A DNA stretch of 64,000 bases from Streptomonospora nanhaiensis (GTDB lineage: Bacteria > Actinomycetota > Actinomycetes > Streptosporangiales > Streptosporangiaceae): the NCBI RefSeq assembly GCF_013410565.1, contig NZ_JACCFO010000001.1:1674001-1738000 (forward strand), in the 5' to 3' direction. The position numbers were made by a program, and so were the translations under genes. The notes below the pieces were generated by a model. That model saw only the letters and a program-made list of their open reading frames with translations, had not been told where the DNA came from and ran no database searches. Positions 35,793 to 44,945 of the stretch are shown piece by piece (the stretch's first letter is position 1; every line of letters begins with the position of its first letter).

Positions 35793-36276
35793 TGCTCCTC
35801 CTTCGTACCTGCCCAGCCTACGAGCGCCCGGCCGCCGCGACATCGATCGGGATCCCCGTCGGGACCGGTGTCGGCGGCCGGAGCGGGACCGGGCCCGGAT
35901 TTCGGCACCGCCCATGCCAACGCGCCGTACCGCCCCAGGGCTCCCGACCAGCCGAATCCGGTGCCGTGGACCGCGGAGCACGCCTCGGGCGCGCCGCCGA
36001 CCGCACCGGCGGCCCGCCGCCCCGCCCCGGATCGCCGCCGGCCCCGGCTCCCACGCCGTTCAGCCCCCACTTTCCGCCGGGATCGGACGCGTGGACCCGC
36101 GGCCGCGCCCGCTTCCCGTCCCGGCCCCCGCCCGACTCGCCGCACGGCTCCGCCGTCCGCGCCCCTCCCGCAGGCAGGGGTATTGACGGTCGCGCCGGGC
36201 ACCGCCTAGTGTCCAACGTCGCCGTACACCGGAATTTTCCGGAACTTTCGACGGCCGACCCGAATGGGAGTCCCCC
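35793..36276. other. divergent region between LacI regulator and xylanase
   Basis: About 484 bases with no gene. The left 380 bases are GC-rich without recognisable signals. The xylanase promoter and operator (36183-36250) occupy the right end. Confidence 0.5.
36183..36250 (+). promoter_or_regulatory. xylanase promoter with operator-like repeat
   Basis: A good -35 TTGACG (36183-36188) is followed after 18 bases by a -10 TAGTGT (36207-36212). Just downstream, 36229-36250 reads CCGGAATTTTCCGGAACTTT then CG, with TTCCGGAACTTTCG at 36237-36250. A repressor there would block initiation or early elongation. Confidence 0.65.
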
Positions 36277-37437
36277 ATGCAACCCATCCGCTTCGTCACC
36301 GCCACCCTCGCGACGGCCGCCACCGCCGCCCTGCTCCTGCCGCTGGGGGCCGCGCCGGCCGCCGCCGACCGGCACCACGGACCCGACGGCCGGCACACCC
36401 CGCCCCACTCCAACGCGAAGTTCGACCGGCTGCGCTGGGCGGCCCCCGAGGACTTCGTCATCGGCACCGCCGTGGCCGGCGGCGGCCACCACCTGGAGCA
36501 GGACTACCCCGACCCCTTCACCTCCGACGGGCGCTACCGCCGGGTGCTCGCCCAGCAGTTCAGCTCGGTCTCCCCCGAGAACCAGATGAAGTGGGAGTAC
36601 CTGCACCCCGAGCGCGACCGCTACGACTTCGCCATGGCCGACCGGATCGTGGACTTCGCCGAGCGCAACGGGCAAGTCGTGCGCGGGCACACACTGCTGT
36701 GGCACAGCCAGAACCCCGCCTGGCTGGAGGAGGGCGACTTCACCGACGCCGAACTGCGCGAGATCCTGCGCGACCACATCACCACCGTGGTGGGCCGCTA
36801 CTCCGGGCGGATCCACCAGTGGGACGTCACCAACGAGATCTTCGACGAGGCGGGCAACCTGCGCACCGAGGACAACATCTGGCTGCGCGAACTGGGCCCG
36901 GGGGTCATCGCCGACGCCTTCCGCTGGGCGCACGAGGCGGACCCGCACGCCGAACTGTTCCTCAACGACTACGGCGTCGAGGAGGTCAACGCCAAGAGCG
37001 ACGCCTATTACGAACTGTCGCAGCAGCTCCTGGCCGACGGCGTGCCGCTGCACGGGTTCTCCACCCAGGCCCACCTCAGCCTGAACTACCCGTTCCCCGC
37101 CGGCCTGGAGGAGAACCTGCGCCGCTTCGACGACCTCGGCCTGGCCACCGCCGTCACCGAGATGGACGTCCGCATGAACGTCCCCGAGAACGGCCGCCCC
37201 ACCGCCGCCCAACTCCGCGAGCAGGCGGACTACTACCGCCAGGGTCTGGCGGCCTGCCTCGCCGTGGAAGGCTGCGACTCCTTCACCATCTGGGGCTTCA
37301 CCGACAAGTACTCCTGGGTCCCCGTCTTCTTCGAGGGCGAGGGCTCGGCCACGGTGATGACGGACGACTACACCCGCAAGCCCGCCTACCACGCCCTCTG
37401 GTCCACCCTCAAGCGCGCCGAGTACGACCGCGGGTAG
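36277..37437 (+). CDS. secreted GH10 endo-beta-1,4-xylanase
   Basis: A 386-residue enzyme with a signal peptide ending near PAAAD (residue 31). The GH10 barrel is complete: SVSPENQMKWEYLHPE, RGHTLLWHSQNPAWL, acid/base Glu187 in WDVTNEIFDE, and nucleophile Glu295 in TAVTEMDVRM. The late run FTIWGFTDKYSWVP also fits. There is no carbohydrate-binding module, so it is a single-domain xylanase. The ribosome-binding site GGGAG is just upstream. It stands alone with its own promoter and a strong 3' hairpin. Together with the CE4 deacetylase and SGNH esterase nearby it should degrade acetylated xylan outside the cell. Confidence 0.95.
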   Translation: MQPIRFVTATLATAATAALLLPLGAAPAAADRHHGPDGRHTPPHSNAKFDRLRWAAPEDFVIGTAVAGGGHHLEQDYPDPFTSDGRYRRVLAQQFSSVSPENQMKWEYLHPERDRYDFAMADRIVDFAERNGQVVRGHTLLWHSQNPAWLEEGDFTDAELREILRDHITTVVGRYSGRIHQWDVTNEIFDEAGNLRTEDNIWLRELGPGVIADAFRWAHEADPHAELFLNDYGVEEVNAKSDAYYELSQQLLADGVPLHGFSTQAHLSLNYPFPAGLEENLRRFDDLGLATAVTEMDVRMNVPENGRPTAAQLREQADYYRQGLAACLAVEGCDSFTIWGFTDKYSWVPVFFEGEGSATVMTDDYTRKPAYHALWSTLKRAEYDRG

Positions 37438-37458
37438 GCGCTCCCGTACCCGCCTCTC

Positions 37459-37487
37459 GGGGCCCGGCCGCCGTGCGGCCGGGCCCC
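37459..37487 (+). terminator. xylanase terminator hairpin
   Basis: Perfect 13-bp arms (GGGGCCCGGCCGC and GCGGCCGGGCCCC) with a 3-base loop lie 22 bases after the stop. Confidence 0.8.
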
Positions 37488-37669
37488 GGGCCGTCCCGCC
37501 CCCCGCGACTCCGCGGCGGCGCGCGAAGGCGGGGGATGGGGTGGTGGGACGGTGGGGTGGTTGTGGGAATACCACTATCAACCCTGTGGCGGACGGGCTC
37601 TGTCGGCGGCTTTAATGAAGCGGCGGGGCTGCGCCCGCATCCGCACCCCCTGTGGACCTGAGGAGTACG

Positions 37670-37897
37670 GTGTCGATCCTGCAGCCGGATATGAAGCGCA
37701 TCAAGCTCGAGGTGCCCGACGCTCCGGAGTTCGCGGACATTCGCGACCTTGACGGTACGTGGACCGAGGTGGCCGATCCCAAGAGCGGCTACCGGTTCAA
37801 GCGGGGCAATGCCACTTTCCGTTTCTCCTCGACGGGCCACACCGTTGACGAGAACGGGGTCAAGGCGGAGGTGTTCACCGCGACCAGCGTGCGGTGA
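37670..37897 (+). CDS. small hypothetical protein
   Basis: A 75-residue protein from GTG 37670, with GAGGAG 4 bases upstream (an upstream GTG in frame at 37652 is less well placed). It reads VSILQPDMKRIKLEVPD then FADIRDLDGTWTEVADPKSG, with RGNATFRFSSTGHTVDENG near its end. It looks like a compact beta-rich domain and has no signal peptide or membrane segment. The family is not recognised. Its composition is like that of real proteins, with few Arg/Pro runs. Confidence 0.65.
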   Translation: MSILQPDMKRIKLEVPDAPEFADIRDLDGTWTEVADPKSGYRFKRGNATFRFSSTGHTVDENGVKAEVFTATSVR

Positions 37898-38491
37898 CAG
37901 GTCTCCCGGGGAGGGCGGGGGCGCCGGTGGCGGCGCGCCCGGCCTCCCCTCGGGGGGCGGCGGTGCCCCCACCACCGCCGCCCCCCGACCGCGTTCGGCC
38001 CCGCGCGGTGCGCCCGCGCCTACCCCCGCCGCCTCGGGCCCGTTAGCGCCCGGCCCGCCGACCCCGGCTCCCTCCGGCCGCCCCGGTCGGCCCGCTCTCC
38101 TCCCGCGCTCCCGCGTCCCGCTCCCCGCCCCGGCGCCTCGCCGACCCGCACGTCCGCGGCCCCCTCACGGCCCCCCTTCCGCGACGTCCTCCGCGCCCCG
38201 CGCCCGCCCCGTGCCGCCCCGCGCTCCGGTCCACGGGCGCCTTGGGCCGTCCGTGCCCACCTCCCGGCCCGGCACCCCTTTTGCGCTACAGCGGGTGGAT
38301 GCCCGCTTACTTAGTTCGATTTCCGTCAAAAGCGGTATTGACTCCCGACACAAGGGGGCGTAGCTTCGTGGCCTGGCTCACAACGGCGGCCCCTCCGCCG
38401 CCGGGAGCGCCGCCAGCCCCACCGCACCCGTCCCCCTGCCGTCTCCACCCGCCCCCGCCGCGTCCGCGCGCCGACCTCCGCAGGAGCAGCC
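37898..38491. promoter_or_regulatory. long GC-rich intergenic region with the ROK promoter
   Basis: About 594 bases with no supported gene; the frames here are Pro/Arg runs. A near-consensus promoter stands out: -35 TTGACT (38338-38343), 17-base spacer, -10 TAGCTT (38361-38366). It is preceded by an AT-richer stretch (38285-38340). This gives a 5' leader of about 115 bases before the ROK start. Confidence 0.65.
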
Positions 38492-39676
38492 GTGTCCTCT
38501 CCGGGCGACATCCTCGACCTCATCAGTCGGGGTGATGCCGCGACCCGCGCCGACCTGGCCCGGGTCACCGGTATGGCGCGCTCCACGGTCGCCCAGCGCG
38601 TCGACACCCTCATCGCCTACGGCCTGGTCGAGGAGCGCGAGACCGGCGCCTCCACCGGCGGCCGGCCGCCCCGCGTGCTGCGCCTGGCCACCGAGCGCAA
38701 CTGCGTGGTGGGCGTCGACCTCGGCGCCACCCACTGCCGCGTGGCGCTGATGGACATCGGCGGCACCCTCCTCGCCGACCGCGAGGACCCCCTGCGCATC
38801 ACCGAGGGCCCCGAGGCCGTGCTGCGCCACATCGACGAGCGCATGCACGAACTCCTCGCCCAGGCCGGGCGCCCCCTGGCCGCCGTCAAGGCCATCGGGA
38901 TCGGGGTCCCCGGCCCCGTCGAGTTCGCCACCGGGCGGCCGGTCAACCCGCCGATCATGCCGGGCTGGCACGAGTTCCCCATCCCCGACTACTTCACGAG
39001 CCGCTACGACCTGGAGGTCCTGGTCGACAACGACGTCAACGCCCTGGCCCTCGGCGAGGTCCGCCACGGCAGCACCGCCGCCGACAACCTGCTGTTCGTC
39101 AAGGTCGGCACCGGAATCGGCTGCGGCATCATCGCCGGCGGCCGCCTGCACCGGGGCGCCCAGGGCGCGGCCGGCGACATCGGGCACATCCGGGTGCCCG
39201 GCGCCGACACCGCCGCCTGCCGCTGCGGCAACACCGGCTGCCTGGAGGCGGTGGCCGGCGGCGCCGCCCTGGCGGCGCGGCTGGCCGAGGCGGGCGTGCC
39301 CGCCGCCGACGGCCGGGCCGTGGTGGACCTGGTCAGCAGCGGCGACCCGCTGGCCGTGCGCCTGGTGCGCGAGGCCGGCCGCGACATCGGCGACGTCCTC
39401 GCCGGACTCGTCAACTTCTTCAACCCCGAGGCGATCGTGGTGGGCGGGGTCATGGCCGCCGCCCACGAGCACCTGCTGGCGGGGGTGCGCGAGGTCATCT
39501 ACCAGCGCTCCCTGCCGCTGGCCACCCACCGGCTCACCGTCGTGCCCACCGAGGCGGGCGAGGCCGGGGGCGCGCTGGGCGCCGGCCGCCTGGCCATCGA
39601 CCACATCCTGGACCCCCGCAACATCGACCGGGCGCTGGCCGCGCACGCGGCGGGCGCCGCACCGGCGGCGCGGTAG
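38492..39676 (+). CDS. ROK-family transcriptional regulator
   Basis: A 394-residue protein. GTG 38492 follows AGGAGC. The N-terminal winged HTH is DLISRGDAATRADLARVTGM then RSTVAQRVDTLIAYGLV. The ROK sugar-kinase fold follows: VVGVDLGATHCRVALMD, GIGVPGPVEFATG, the ROK signature GDIGHIRVPG with the CRCGNTGCLEAVAGG zinc-binding cysteines, and LVDNDVNALALGE. With both HTH and zinc cysteines it is a NagC/XylR-type repressor rather than a kinase. The sugar ABC operon starts 106 bases downstream on the same strand, so it is probably the operon's repressor responding to its sugar. Confidence 0.9.
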   Translation: MSSPGDILDLISRGDAATRADLARVTGMARSTVAQRVDTLIAYGLVEERETGASTGGRPPRVLRLATERNCVVGVDLGATHCRVALMDIGGTLLADREDPLRITEGPEAVLRHIDERMHELLAQAGRPLAAVKAIGIGVPGPVEFATGRPVNPPIMPGWHEFPIPDYFTSRYDLEVLVDNDVNALALGEVRHGSTAADNLLFVKVGTGIGCGIIAGGRLHRGAQGAAGDIGHIRVPGADTAACRCGNTGCLEAVAGGAALAARLAEAGVPAADGRAVVDLVSSGDPLAVRLVREAGRDIGDVLAGLVNFFNPEAIVVGGVMAAAHEHLLAGVREVIYQRSLPLATHRLTVVPTEAGEAGGALGAGRLAIDHILDPRNIDRALAAHAAGAAPAAR

Positions 39677-39782
39677 CGGCCGGGCCCGCCCGGCCGCCGC
39701 ACCCCTCCGCCCCCACCCCACCGTCCCCCTGATCCCGCGACCCCCTATCCCCCATCCCGTCGAAGTACATGGAGGCCCCACG

Positions 39783-40877
39783 ATGGGTTCGATTCCGCAT
39801 TGGCGCACCCGCAGGCACGCGTTCGGCGCGCTGGCGGCGGCCGGCGTCGTGCTCGCCGCGACCGCGTGCAGCACCCCCGAGGCCGGCGGCGGCGACGGCG
39901 GTGAGGGGGCGTCCGACGGCCCCTTCACCATCGGCGTCAGCAACGGCTTCATCGGCAGCGAGTGGCGCGAGCAGATGCTCTCCGTCCTGGAGGACGCCTT
40001 CGCCGAGTACCAGGACGAGGGCGTCGTCGACGAACTCGTGGTGGAGAGCGCCGACGTCGACGTCAACGGCCAGATCCAGCAGATCCGCAACCTGATCCGC
40101 TCCGACGTGGACGCCATCATCGTCAACCCCAACTCCCCCACCGCGCTGGACGAGGTGTTCGCCGAGGCGGCCGACCAGGGGATCCAGATCGTCGCCATCG
40201 ACCAGGCCGTGGAGTCCGAGCACGTCACCAACGTGGTCATCGACCAGTCGGAGTGGGCGTCGATCTCGGCGGAGTGGCTGGCCGAGGAGGTCGGCGAGGG
40301 CGGCGAGATCATCGCCGTCAACGGCATCGACGGCCACCCCGCCAACGAGGACCGCTGGTCCGGCGCCCAGCAGGTGTTCGAGGAGGCCGGCGTGGAGGTC
40401 GTGGCCAACGACTTCGCCGAGTGGGACCAGAGCCAGGGCCAGACCGTCACCCGCGACCTGCTCTCCAGCAACCCCGGCGTGGACGGGATCTTCGTGCAGG
40501 ACGGCATGGCGCTGGGCGCCATGCAGGCGCTCCAGGCCGAGGGCCTGGAGGACGAGGTCGCCATCACCGGCGAGGCGCGGGTGGGCTACATGAAGGAATG
40601 GGACCGGCTCCGCCAGGACAACGAGGACTTCTCCAGCATCGGCGTGCCCAACCCGCCGTCGGTGTCGGTCTCGGCGCTGCACGTCGTGGTCCGGATGCTC
40701 CAGGGCCAGGAGTTCCGCTCCGACGCCCTCGACGGCAACACCCTCTACCTGCCGATGCCCGAGACGGTCACCGACGACACCTTCGACGAGCGCTTCGCCG
40801 AGGTCCAGGACGAGCCCGACGCCTACGCGCTCGACCACAGCATCACCCCCGAGGAAGCCGACTCCTACTTCGAGTAG
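39783..40877 (+). CDS. sugar ABC transporter substrate-binding lipoprotein (CUT2 type)
   Basis: A 364-residue protein with a lipoprotein signal peptide (GALAAAGVVLAATACS); the Cys at about residue 33 should carry lipid. The mature part is a type I periplasmic-binding fold: FTIGVSNGFIGSEWREQML, IRNLIRSDVDAIIVNPNS, IVAIDQAVESEHVTNVVID and VDGIFVQDGMALGAMQALQ. This is the ribose/galactofuranose-binding group. GGAGG is just upstream of the ATG. It is the first of four transporter genes. Confidence 0.9.
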   Translation: MGSIPHWRTRRHAFGALAAAGVVLAATACSTPEAGGGDGGEGASDGPFTIGVSNGFIGSEWREQMLSVLEDAFAEYQDEGVVDELVVESADVDVNGQIQQIRNLIRSDVDAIIVNPNSPTALDEVFAEAADQGIQIVAIDQAVESEHVTNVVIDQSEWASISAEWLAEEVGEGGEIIAVNGIDGHPANEDRWSGAQQVFEEAGVEVVANDFAEWDQSQGQTVTRDLLSSNPGVDGIFVQDGMALGAMQALQAEGLEDEVAITGEARVGYMKEWDRLRQDNEDFSSIGVPNPPSVSVSALHVVVRMLQGQEFRSDALDGNTLYLPMPETVTDDTFDERFAEVQDEPDAYALDHSITPEEADSYFE

Positions 40878-40968
40878 GCCGCCGCCCGCCGCCGGTGCGG
40901 GGGGCGGGCCGGGGCGCACCGCGCCCCGCGCCCGGCCCCCGCGCCGGCGACCAGGACAGGGAGACATC

Positions 40969-42708
40969 GTGGACACACCGCCGTTTCTGCACATGAGCGG
41001 CGTGCGCAAGCGCTACGGCGGCGTCACCGCCCTGGCCGGCGCCGACTTCCAGGCCGACGCCGGCACGGTGCACGCCGTCCTGGGGCCCAACGGCTCGGGC
41101 AAGTCGACGCTGCTGAAGGTGCTCACCGGTGTGGTGGCGCCCGACGCCGGCGAGGTCCTGCTGGAGGGCCGCCGGCTGCGCCCGCGCGGCCCCCGCGACA
41201 CGCTGGCCGCCGGCGTCAGCGCCGTGTACCAGGAGCTGTCGCTGATCGAGGAGTTCAGCGTCCTGGACAACCTGGTCCTGGGCGTGGAGCCGACCCGGTT
41301 CGGGCTGCGCGACACCCGCGCGGCCCGCGCCCGCGCGCTGCCGTGGCTGGAGCGGTTCGCCCCTGCCTTCGGCGGCCGGGTGCCCGCCGACGAGCGCGCC
41401 GCCGACCTCGATCCCGGCGAGCGCCAGATCGTGGAGATCTGCAAGGCGCTGGTGCGCGACCCCCGGGTGCTGGTCCTGGACGAGGCAACGGCCTCGCTGC
41501 GCCGCGCCCAGGTCGACGTGCTGTTCGAGGTGGTCGGGGAGCTGCGCGAGCGGGGCGTGCTGATCCTGTTCATCACCCACCGCCTGGCCGAGATCCTGGC
41601 GCTGTGCGACCGCGCCACCGTCATGCGCAACGGCGCGGCCGTGGCCACCGTGACCGTCGGCGAGACCCCCGAGCGGGAGCTGGTCGAGCTGATGTCGGGC
41701 GGCACGGCCCTCACCGGCGCGGCGCCGGAGGGCTCCGCGGGCTCCGCCGAGGACTCCCTTGAGGGCGCCGGGTCCGCCGCACCCGAGGGCGCGGGGACGG
41801 ACGCGTCCCGGGTGCGGCCCCGCGCCGCGGCGGCGCGGACCGCCACGGCCGAGCCGCTGCTGGAGGTGCGCGACCTCTCCGGCGACCGGATCGACGGCGT
41901 CTCCTTCCAGGTGCGCCCCGGCGAGGTGCTGGGACTGGGCGGCCTCCAGGGCCAGGGCCAGTCGGAGCTGATGGCGACCCTCTTCGGCGCGCGCCGCCGC
42001 ACCGGCGGCACCGTCCTGCTCAAGGGCCGCCCGGTCCACCCGCGCTCGCCCAAGCAGGCGGTGCGCGCCGGATTCGCCTACATCCCGGGCAACAGGGGCG
42101 CCCAGGGCCTGGCGCTGGGCCGGCCGATCCTGGAGAACTTCGCGCTGCCCTCGGTGGGCCGGCGCGCCGCGCTGGGCGTGGCGCTGTCGCGGCGCCGCGA
42201 GGTCGCCGCGGCGCGCGCGGTGGCCGAGCGCATCGGCACCCGCTACGGCTCGCTGGACGACCCCGTCTCCACGCTGTCGGGCGGCAACCAGCAGAAGATC
42301 GTCGTCGGCAAGTGGTTCCCCACCGAGCCGATGGTGGTGCTGATGGACGACCCCGCCAAGGGCATCGACCTGCGGGCCAAGGCCGAGATGTTCGCCGTGG
42401 TGGCCGAACTGGCCGCGGCGGGCGCGGCGGTGGTGCTGGGGGCCAGCGACGACCGCGAACTGGTCGAGGTCTGCGACCGGGTGCTGGTGCTGTTCGAGGG
42501 CCGGGTGGTCGACGAGGTCTCCGGCGACCGGCTCACCGAGGACACCCTGATCGCCAGCTCCATGCACATCGCCGGGCGCGACACCGGCGCCGGCCACCCC
42601 GAGGCGACGTCGGCCCTGCCCGAACCCCACCAGGCGCCTTCGCCGGCCGCCGGCACCGGCGGCCTGGCGCCCGAGCCCGCGCCCTTGGACCCGGGAGGCC
42701 GCGCGTGA
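40969..42708 (+). CDS. sugar ABC transporter ATPase, two ABC domains (RbsA type)
   Basis: GTG 40969 follows AGGGAGA; 579 residues. The first ABC domain has GPNGSGKST, Q-loop VYQELSLIEE, a signature region LDPGERQIVEI that deviates from LSGGQ, and Walker B VLVLDEATASL. The second has a degenerate P-loop region (GLGGLQGQGQSEL), a good signature LSGGNQQKIVVGKW and VLMDDPAKGID. This asymmetry is normal for CUT2 ATPases such as RbsA and YtfR. A linker of about 45 Ala/Gly-rich residues joins the halves, and the C-terminus has a further Pro/Ala tail. It powers uptake through the two permeases downstream. Confidence 0.9.
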   Translation: MDTPPFLHMSGVRKRYGGVTALAGADFQADAGTVHAVLGPNGSGKSTLLKVLTGVVAPDAGEVLLEGRRLRPRGPRDTLAAGVSAVYQELSLIEEFSVLDNLVLGVEPTRFGLRDTRAARARALPWLERFAPAFGGRVPADERAADLDPGERQIVEICKALVRDPRVLVLDEATASLRRAQVDVLFEVVGELRERGVLILFITHRLAEILALCDRATVMRNGAAVATVTVGETPERELVELMSGGTALTGAAPEGSAGSAEDSLEGAGSAAPEGAGTDASRVRPRAAAARTATAEPLLEVRDLSGDRIDGVSFQVRPGEVLGLGGLQGQGQSELMATLFGARRRTGGTVLLKGRPVHPRSPKQAVRAGFAYIPGNRGAQGLALGRPILENFALPSVGRRAALGVALSRRREVAAARAVAERIGTRYGSLDDPVSTLSGGNQQKIVVGKWFPTEPMVVLMDDPAKGIDLRAKAEMFAVVAELAAAGAAVVLGASDDRELVEVCDRVLVLFEGRVVDEVSGDRLTEDTLIASSMHIAGRDTGAGHPEATSALPEPHQAPSPAAGTGGLAPEPAPLDPGGRA

Positions 42709-42814
42709 GCACCGCCTCCGGCGCCTGCCCCGGCGGCGCCCGCACCCGTTCCCCGCACCCCGCGCACCCCGCGCCCCCGGCCGCCCTGTGGCCGGCCCGA
42801 GACCGAGGAAGGCC

Positions 42815-43867
42815 ATGACACCCCCCAGTCGAACCGAGGCACCGGGCACCGCCCCGGGCCCCGCCGCGGGCGCGCCGCCGATCCTGCTGCGGGCGGGCCG
42901 GTCGGTGCTGTCCGCGCGGATGCCGGCCCTGGCGGTCGCCGCGCTGCTGGTGGTGACCGTCGCGGCCTCCGCCGTGCTGCAGCCCAACTTCTTCTCGGCC
43001 TACTCCATGACGGCCGGCTTCGCGACGTTCCTGCCGCTGGCCACCATCGCCGCCGCGCAGACCATCGTGGTCCTGGCCGGCGGGATCGACCTGTCGCTGG
43101 GCACCATCGTCACGCTCTCCGCCGCGGTCTCGGTGGTGCTGATGGACGGCGACGACTCCCGCCTGCCGCTCGCGCTGGCCGCCGGGCTGGCCACCGGCGC
43201 GGCGTGCGGTCTGGTCAACGGCCTGGTCGTGGCGGGGCTGCGCCTCCAGCCGATCGTGGCGACCTTCGCCACCAGCTCAATCTTCGGCGGGGCCGCGCTG
43301 CTGGTGCTGCCCAAGCCCGGCGGCGAGGCGTCCCCCGCCCTCACCGAGACCTTCCGCATGGTCGTGGCGCTCTACGTGCCCGTCCCGGCGGTGCTGCTGG
43401 TGCTGCTGTGGGTCGCCTGGCGCGTGCTGCGCCGACACCGCTTCGGCCAGTACCTCTACGCCGTGGGCGGCGGCGCCGACGCGGCCTACACCTCGGCGGT
43501 GCCGGTGTCGGCGGTGCGGGTGTTCTCCTACACCGCCGGCGGCCTGGTGGCGGCCCTGGCCGGGGTCGCGCTGCTGGCCGACTCCGGCGCGGGCGACCCC
43601 ACGCTGGGCACCGAGCTGACGCTGGGCTCGATCGCGGCGCTGGTCATCGGCGGCACCCGGCTGCGCGGCGGGGTCGGCGGCGTGGGCGGCGCGCTGGTGG
43701 GCGCGATCGTGCTGTCGCTGATCCAGGGCCTGGTGTTCTTCGCCGGGGTGCCCACCGACGCCCGGGAGTTCGTCTACGGCTGCATCATCATCGCCGCCAT
43801 CGCGCTGGCCGGGCTGCTGACCGCCCGCGGCGCGCGGCGGCCCGCCCTCGCGGGAGGCCCCCGATGA
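42815..43867 (+). CDS. sugar ABC transporter permease 1
   Basis: A 350-residue BPD_transp_2 permease with eight to ten transmembrane segments. The family signature VVLAGGIDLSLGTIVTLSAAV comes early, and GSIAALVIGGTRLRGGVGGV lies near the end. ATG 42815 is chosen because GAGGAAGG precedes it; an in-frame GTG at 42788 is possible. Its stop overlaps the next permease start (ATGA). Two separate, different permease genes after one RbsA-type ATPase is the arrangement of YtfT/YjfF. Confidence 0.9.
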   Translation: MTPPSRTEAPGTAPGPAAGAPPILLRAGRSVLSARMPALAVAALLVVTVAASAVLQPNFFSAYSMTAGFATFLPLATIAAAQTIVVLAGGIDLSLGTIVTLSAAVSVVLMDGDDSRLPLALAAGLATGAACGLVNGLVVAGLRLQPIVATFATSSIFGGAALLVLPKPGGEASPALTETFRMVVALYVPVPAVLLVLLWVAWRVLRRHRFGQYLYAVGGGADAAYTSAVPVSAVRVFSYTAGGLVAALAGVALLADSGAGDPTLGTELTLGSIAALVIGGTRLRGGVGGVGGALVGAIVLSLIQGLVFFAGVPTDAREFVYGCIIIAAIALAGLLTARGARRPALAGGPR

Positions 43868-44892
43868 CCGTGTCCACCGCGCCCGAGCGGGCGCCCGAAC
43901 GTCCCGGCGCGCCGGCGCGCACCCCCCTGGCCCGCCGCCTGCTGCGCGACCCCGTGGTGGTCTCGGGGGCGGTGGCGGTGCTGCTGTGGGTGGTGGCCGC
44001 CCTGTACTCCCCCGAGTTCGCCGGCTGGGGGCAGATCGTCACCCTGCTGACCGTCGCCTCGTTCCTGGGCGTGATCGCCATCGGCCAGACGCTGGTGATC
44101 ATCGCCGGCGGGGAGGGCATCGACCTGTCGGTGGGCGCCACCGCCACCCTGTCGGCCATCGTCGCCTCGCGGTACATGGACGGCTCCAACGAGGGAATCG
44201 TCGTCGCCGTGCTGCTGGCGCTGGGCGCCAGCTGCGTGGTGGGGGTCGTCAACGCCGTGGGCGTGCTGGTGTTCCGGGTGCCGCCGCTGGTGATGACCCT
44301 GGGCATGATCGCGGTGGTCACCGGGTTCATCCGCCTCTACACCGGCGGCCGGCCCGAGGGCTCGGCGGCGCCGCTGCTGCGCACGCTGGTCACCGGCGAC
44401 ACGGTCGCGGGGATCCCCGGGGTGCTGTGGCTGTGGCTGGGCCTGGCCGTGCTGGTGGTGTGGCTGCTGCGGCGCACGTCCTTCGGATGGCGGCTCTACG
44501 CCGTCGGCGGCAACCCCACCACCGCCTACCTGTCGGGGGTCAGCCCCACCGCCGTGCGGTTCTCCGCCTACGTGCTGTCGTCGCTGTTCGCCGGGGTCGG
44601 CGGCATGCTGCTGCTGGGCTACGCGCAGAACGTGTACACCAGCCTGGGCACCGACTACATGCTCAACAGCGTGGCGGCGGCCGTGATCGGCGGCACCGCG
44701 CTGGTGGGCGGGGTGGGCGGCTACCTCGGCACGGTCATCGGCGCCATCCTGCTCACCGTCCTCGACTCCCTGCTGCGGATCATGCAGATCGGCGGCGGCG
44801 AGTGGGGCGACGCGCCCCGCCAGATCATCTACGGCGTGGTGCTGATCATCGTCCTGACCGCCTACGGCAGGCAGAAGCGGCTGCGGCAGTGA
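43864..44892 (+). CDS. sugar ABC transporter permease 2
   Basis: A 342-residue permease of the same family, starting at ATG 43864 by ATGA overlap. The signature is VIIAGGEGIDLSVGATATLS, and the cytoplasmic loop RRTSFGWRLYAVGGNPTTAY and SVAAAVIGGTALVGGVGGYL are typical. It forms the heteromeric channel with permease 1. Both have the conserved ATPase contact in the RLYAVGG or YLYAVGG loop. Sugar specificity cannot be read from these proteins. Confidence 0.9.
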   Translation: MTVSTAPERAPERPGAPARTPLARRLLRDPVVVSGAVAVLLWVVAALYSPEFAGWGQIVTLLTVASFLGVIAIGQTLVIIAGGEGIDLSVGATATLSAIVASRYMDGSNEGIVVAVLLALGASCVVGVVNAVGVLVFRVPPLVMTLGMIAVVTGFIRLYTGGRPEGSAAPLLRTLVTGDTVAGIPGVLWLWLGLAVLVVWLLRRTSFGWRLYAVGGNPTTAYLSGVSPTAVRFSAYVLSSLFAGVGGMLLLGYAQNVYTSLGTDYMLNSVAAAVIGGTALVGGVGGYLGTVIGAILLTVLDSLLRIMQIGGGEWGDAPRQIIYGVVLIIVLTAYGRQKRLRQ

Positions 44893-44945
44893 TCGGCGAC
44901 CCCGATCACGCCGCGGCACCCGTCCACGGATATGGAGTGACCAAC

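Noticed and set aside
38043-38363. Small frames in the 594-base region before the ROK gene
   Set aside because: They are low-complexity Pro/Arg or Gly/Arg with no ribosome-binding site; the region is better explained as promoter and leader.
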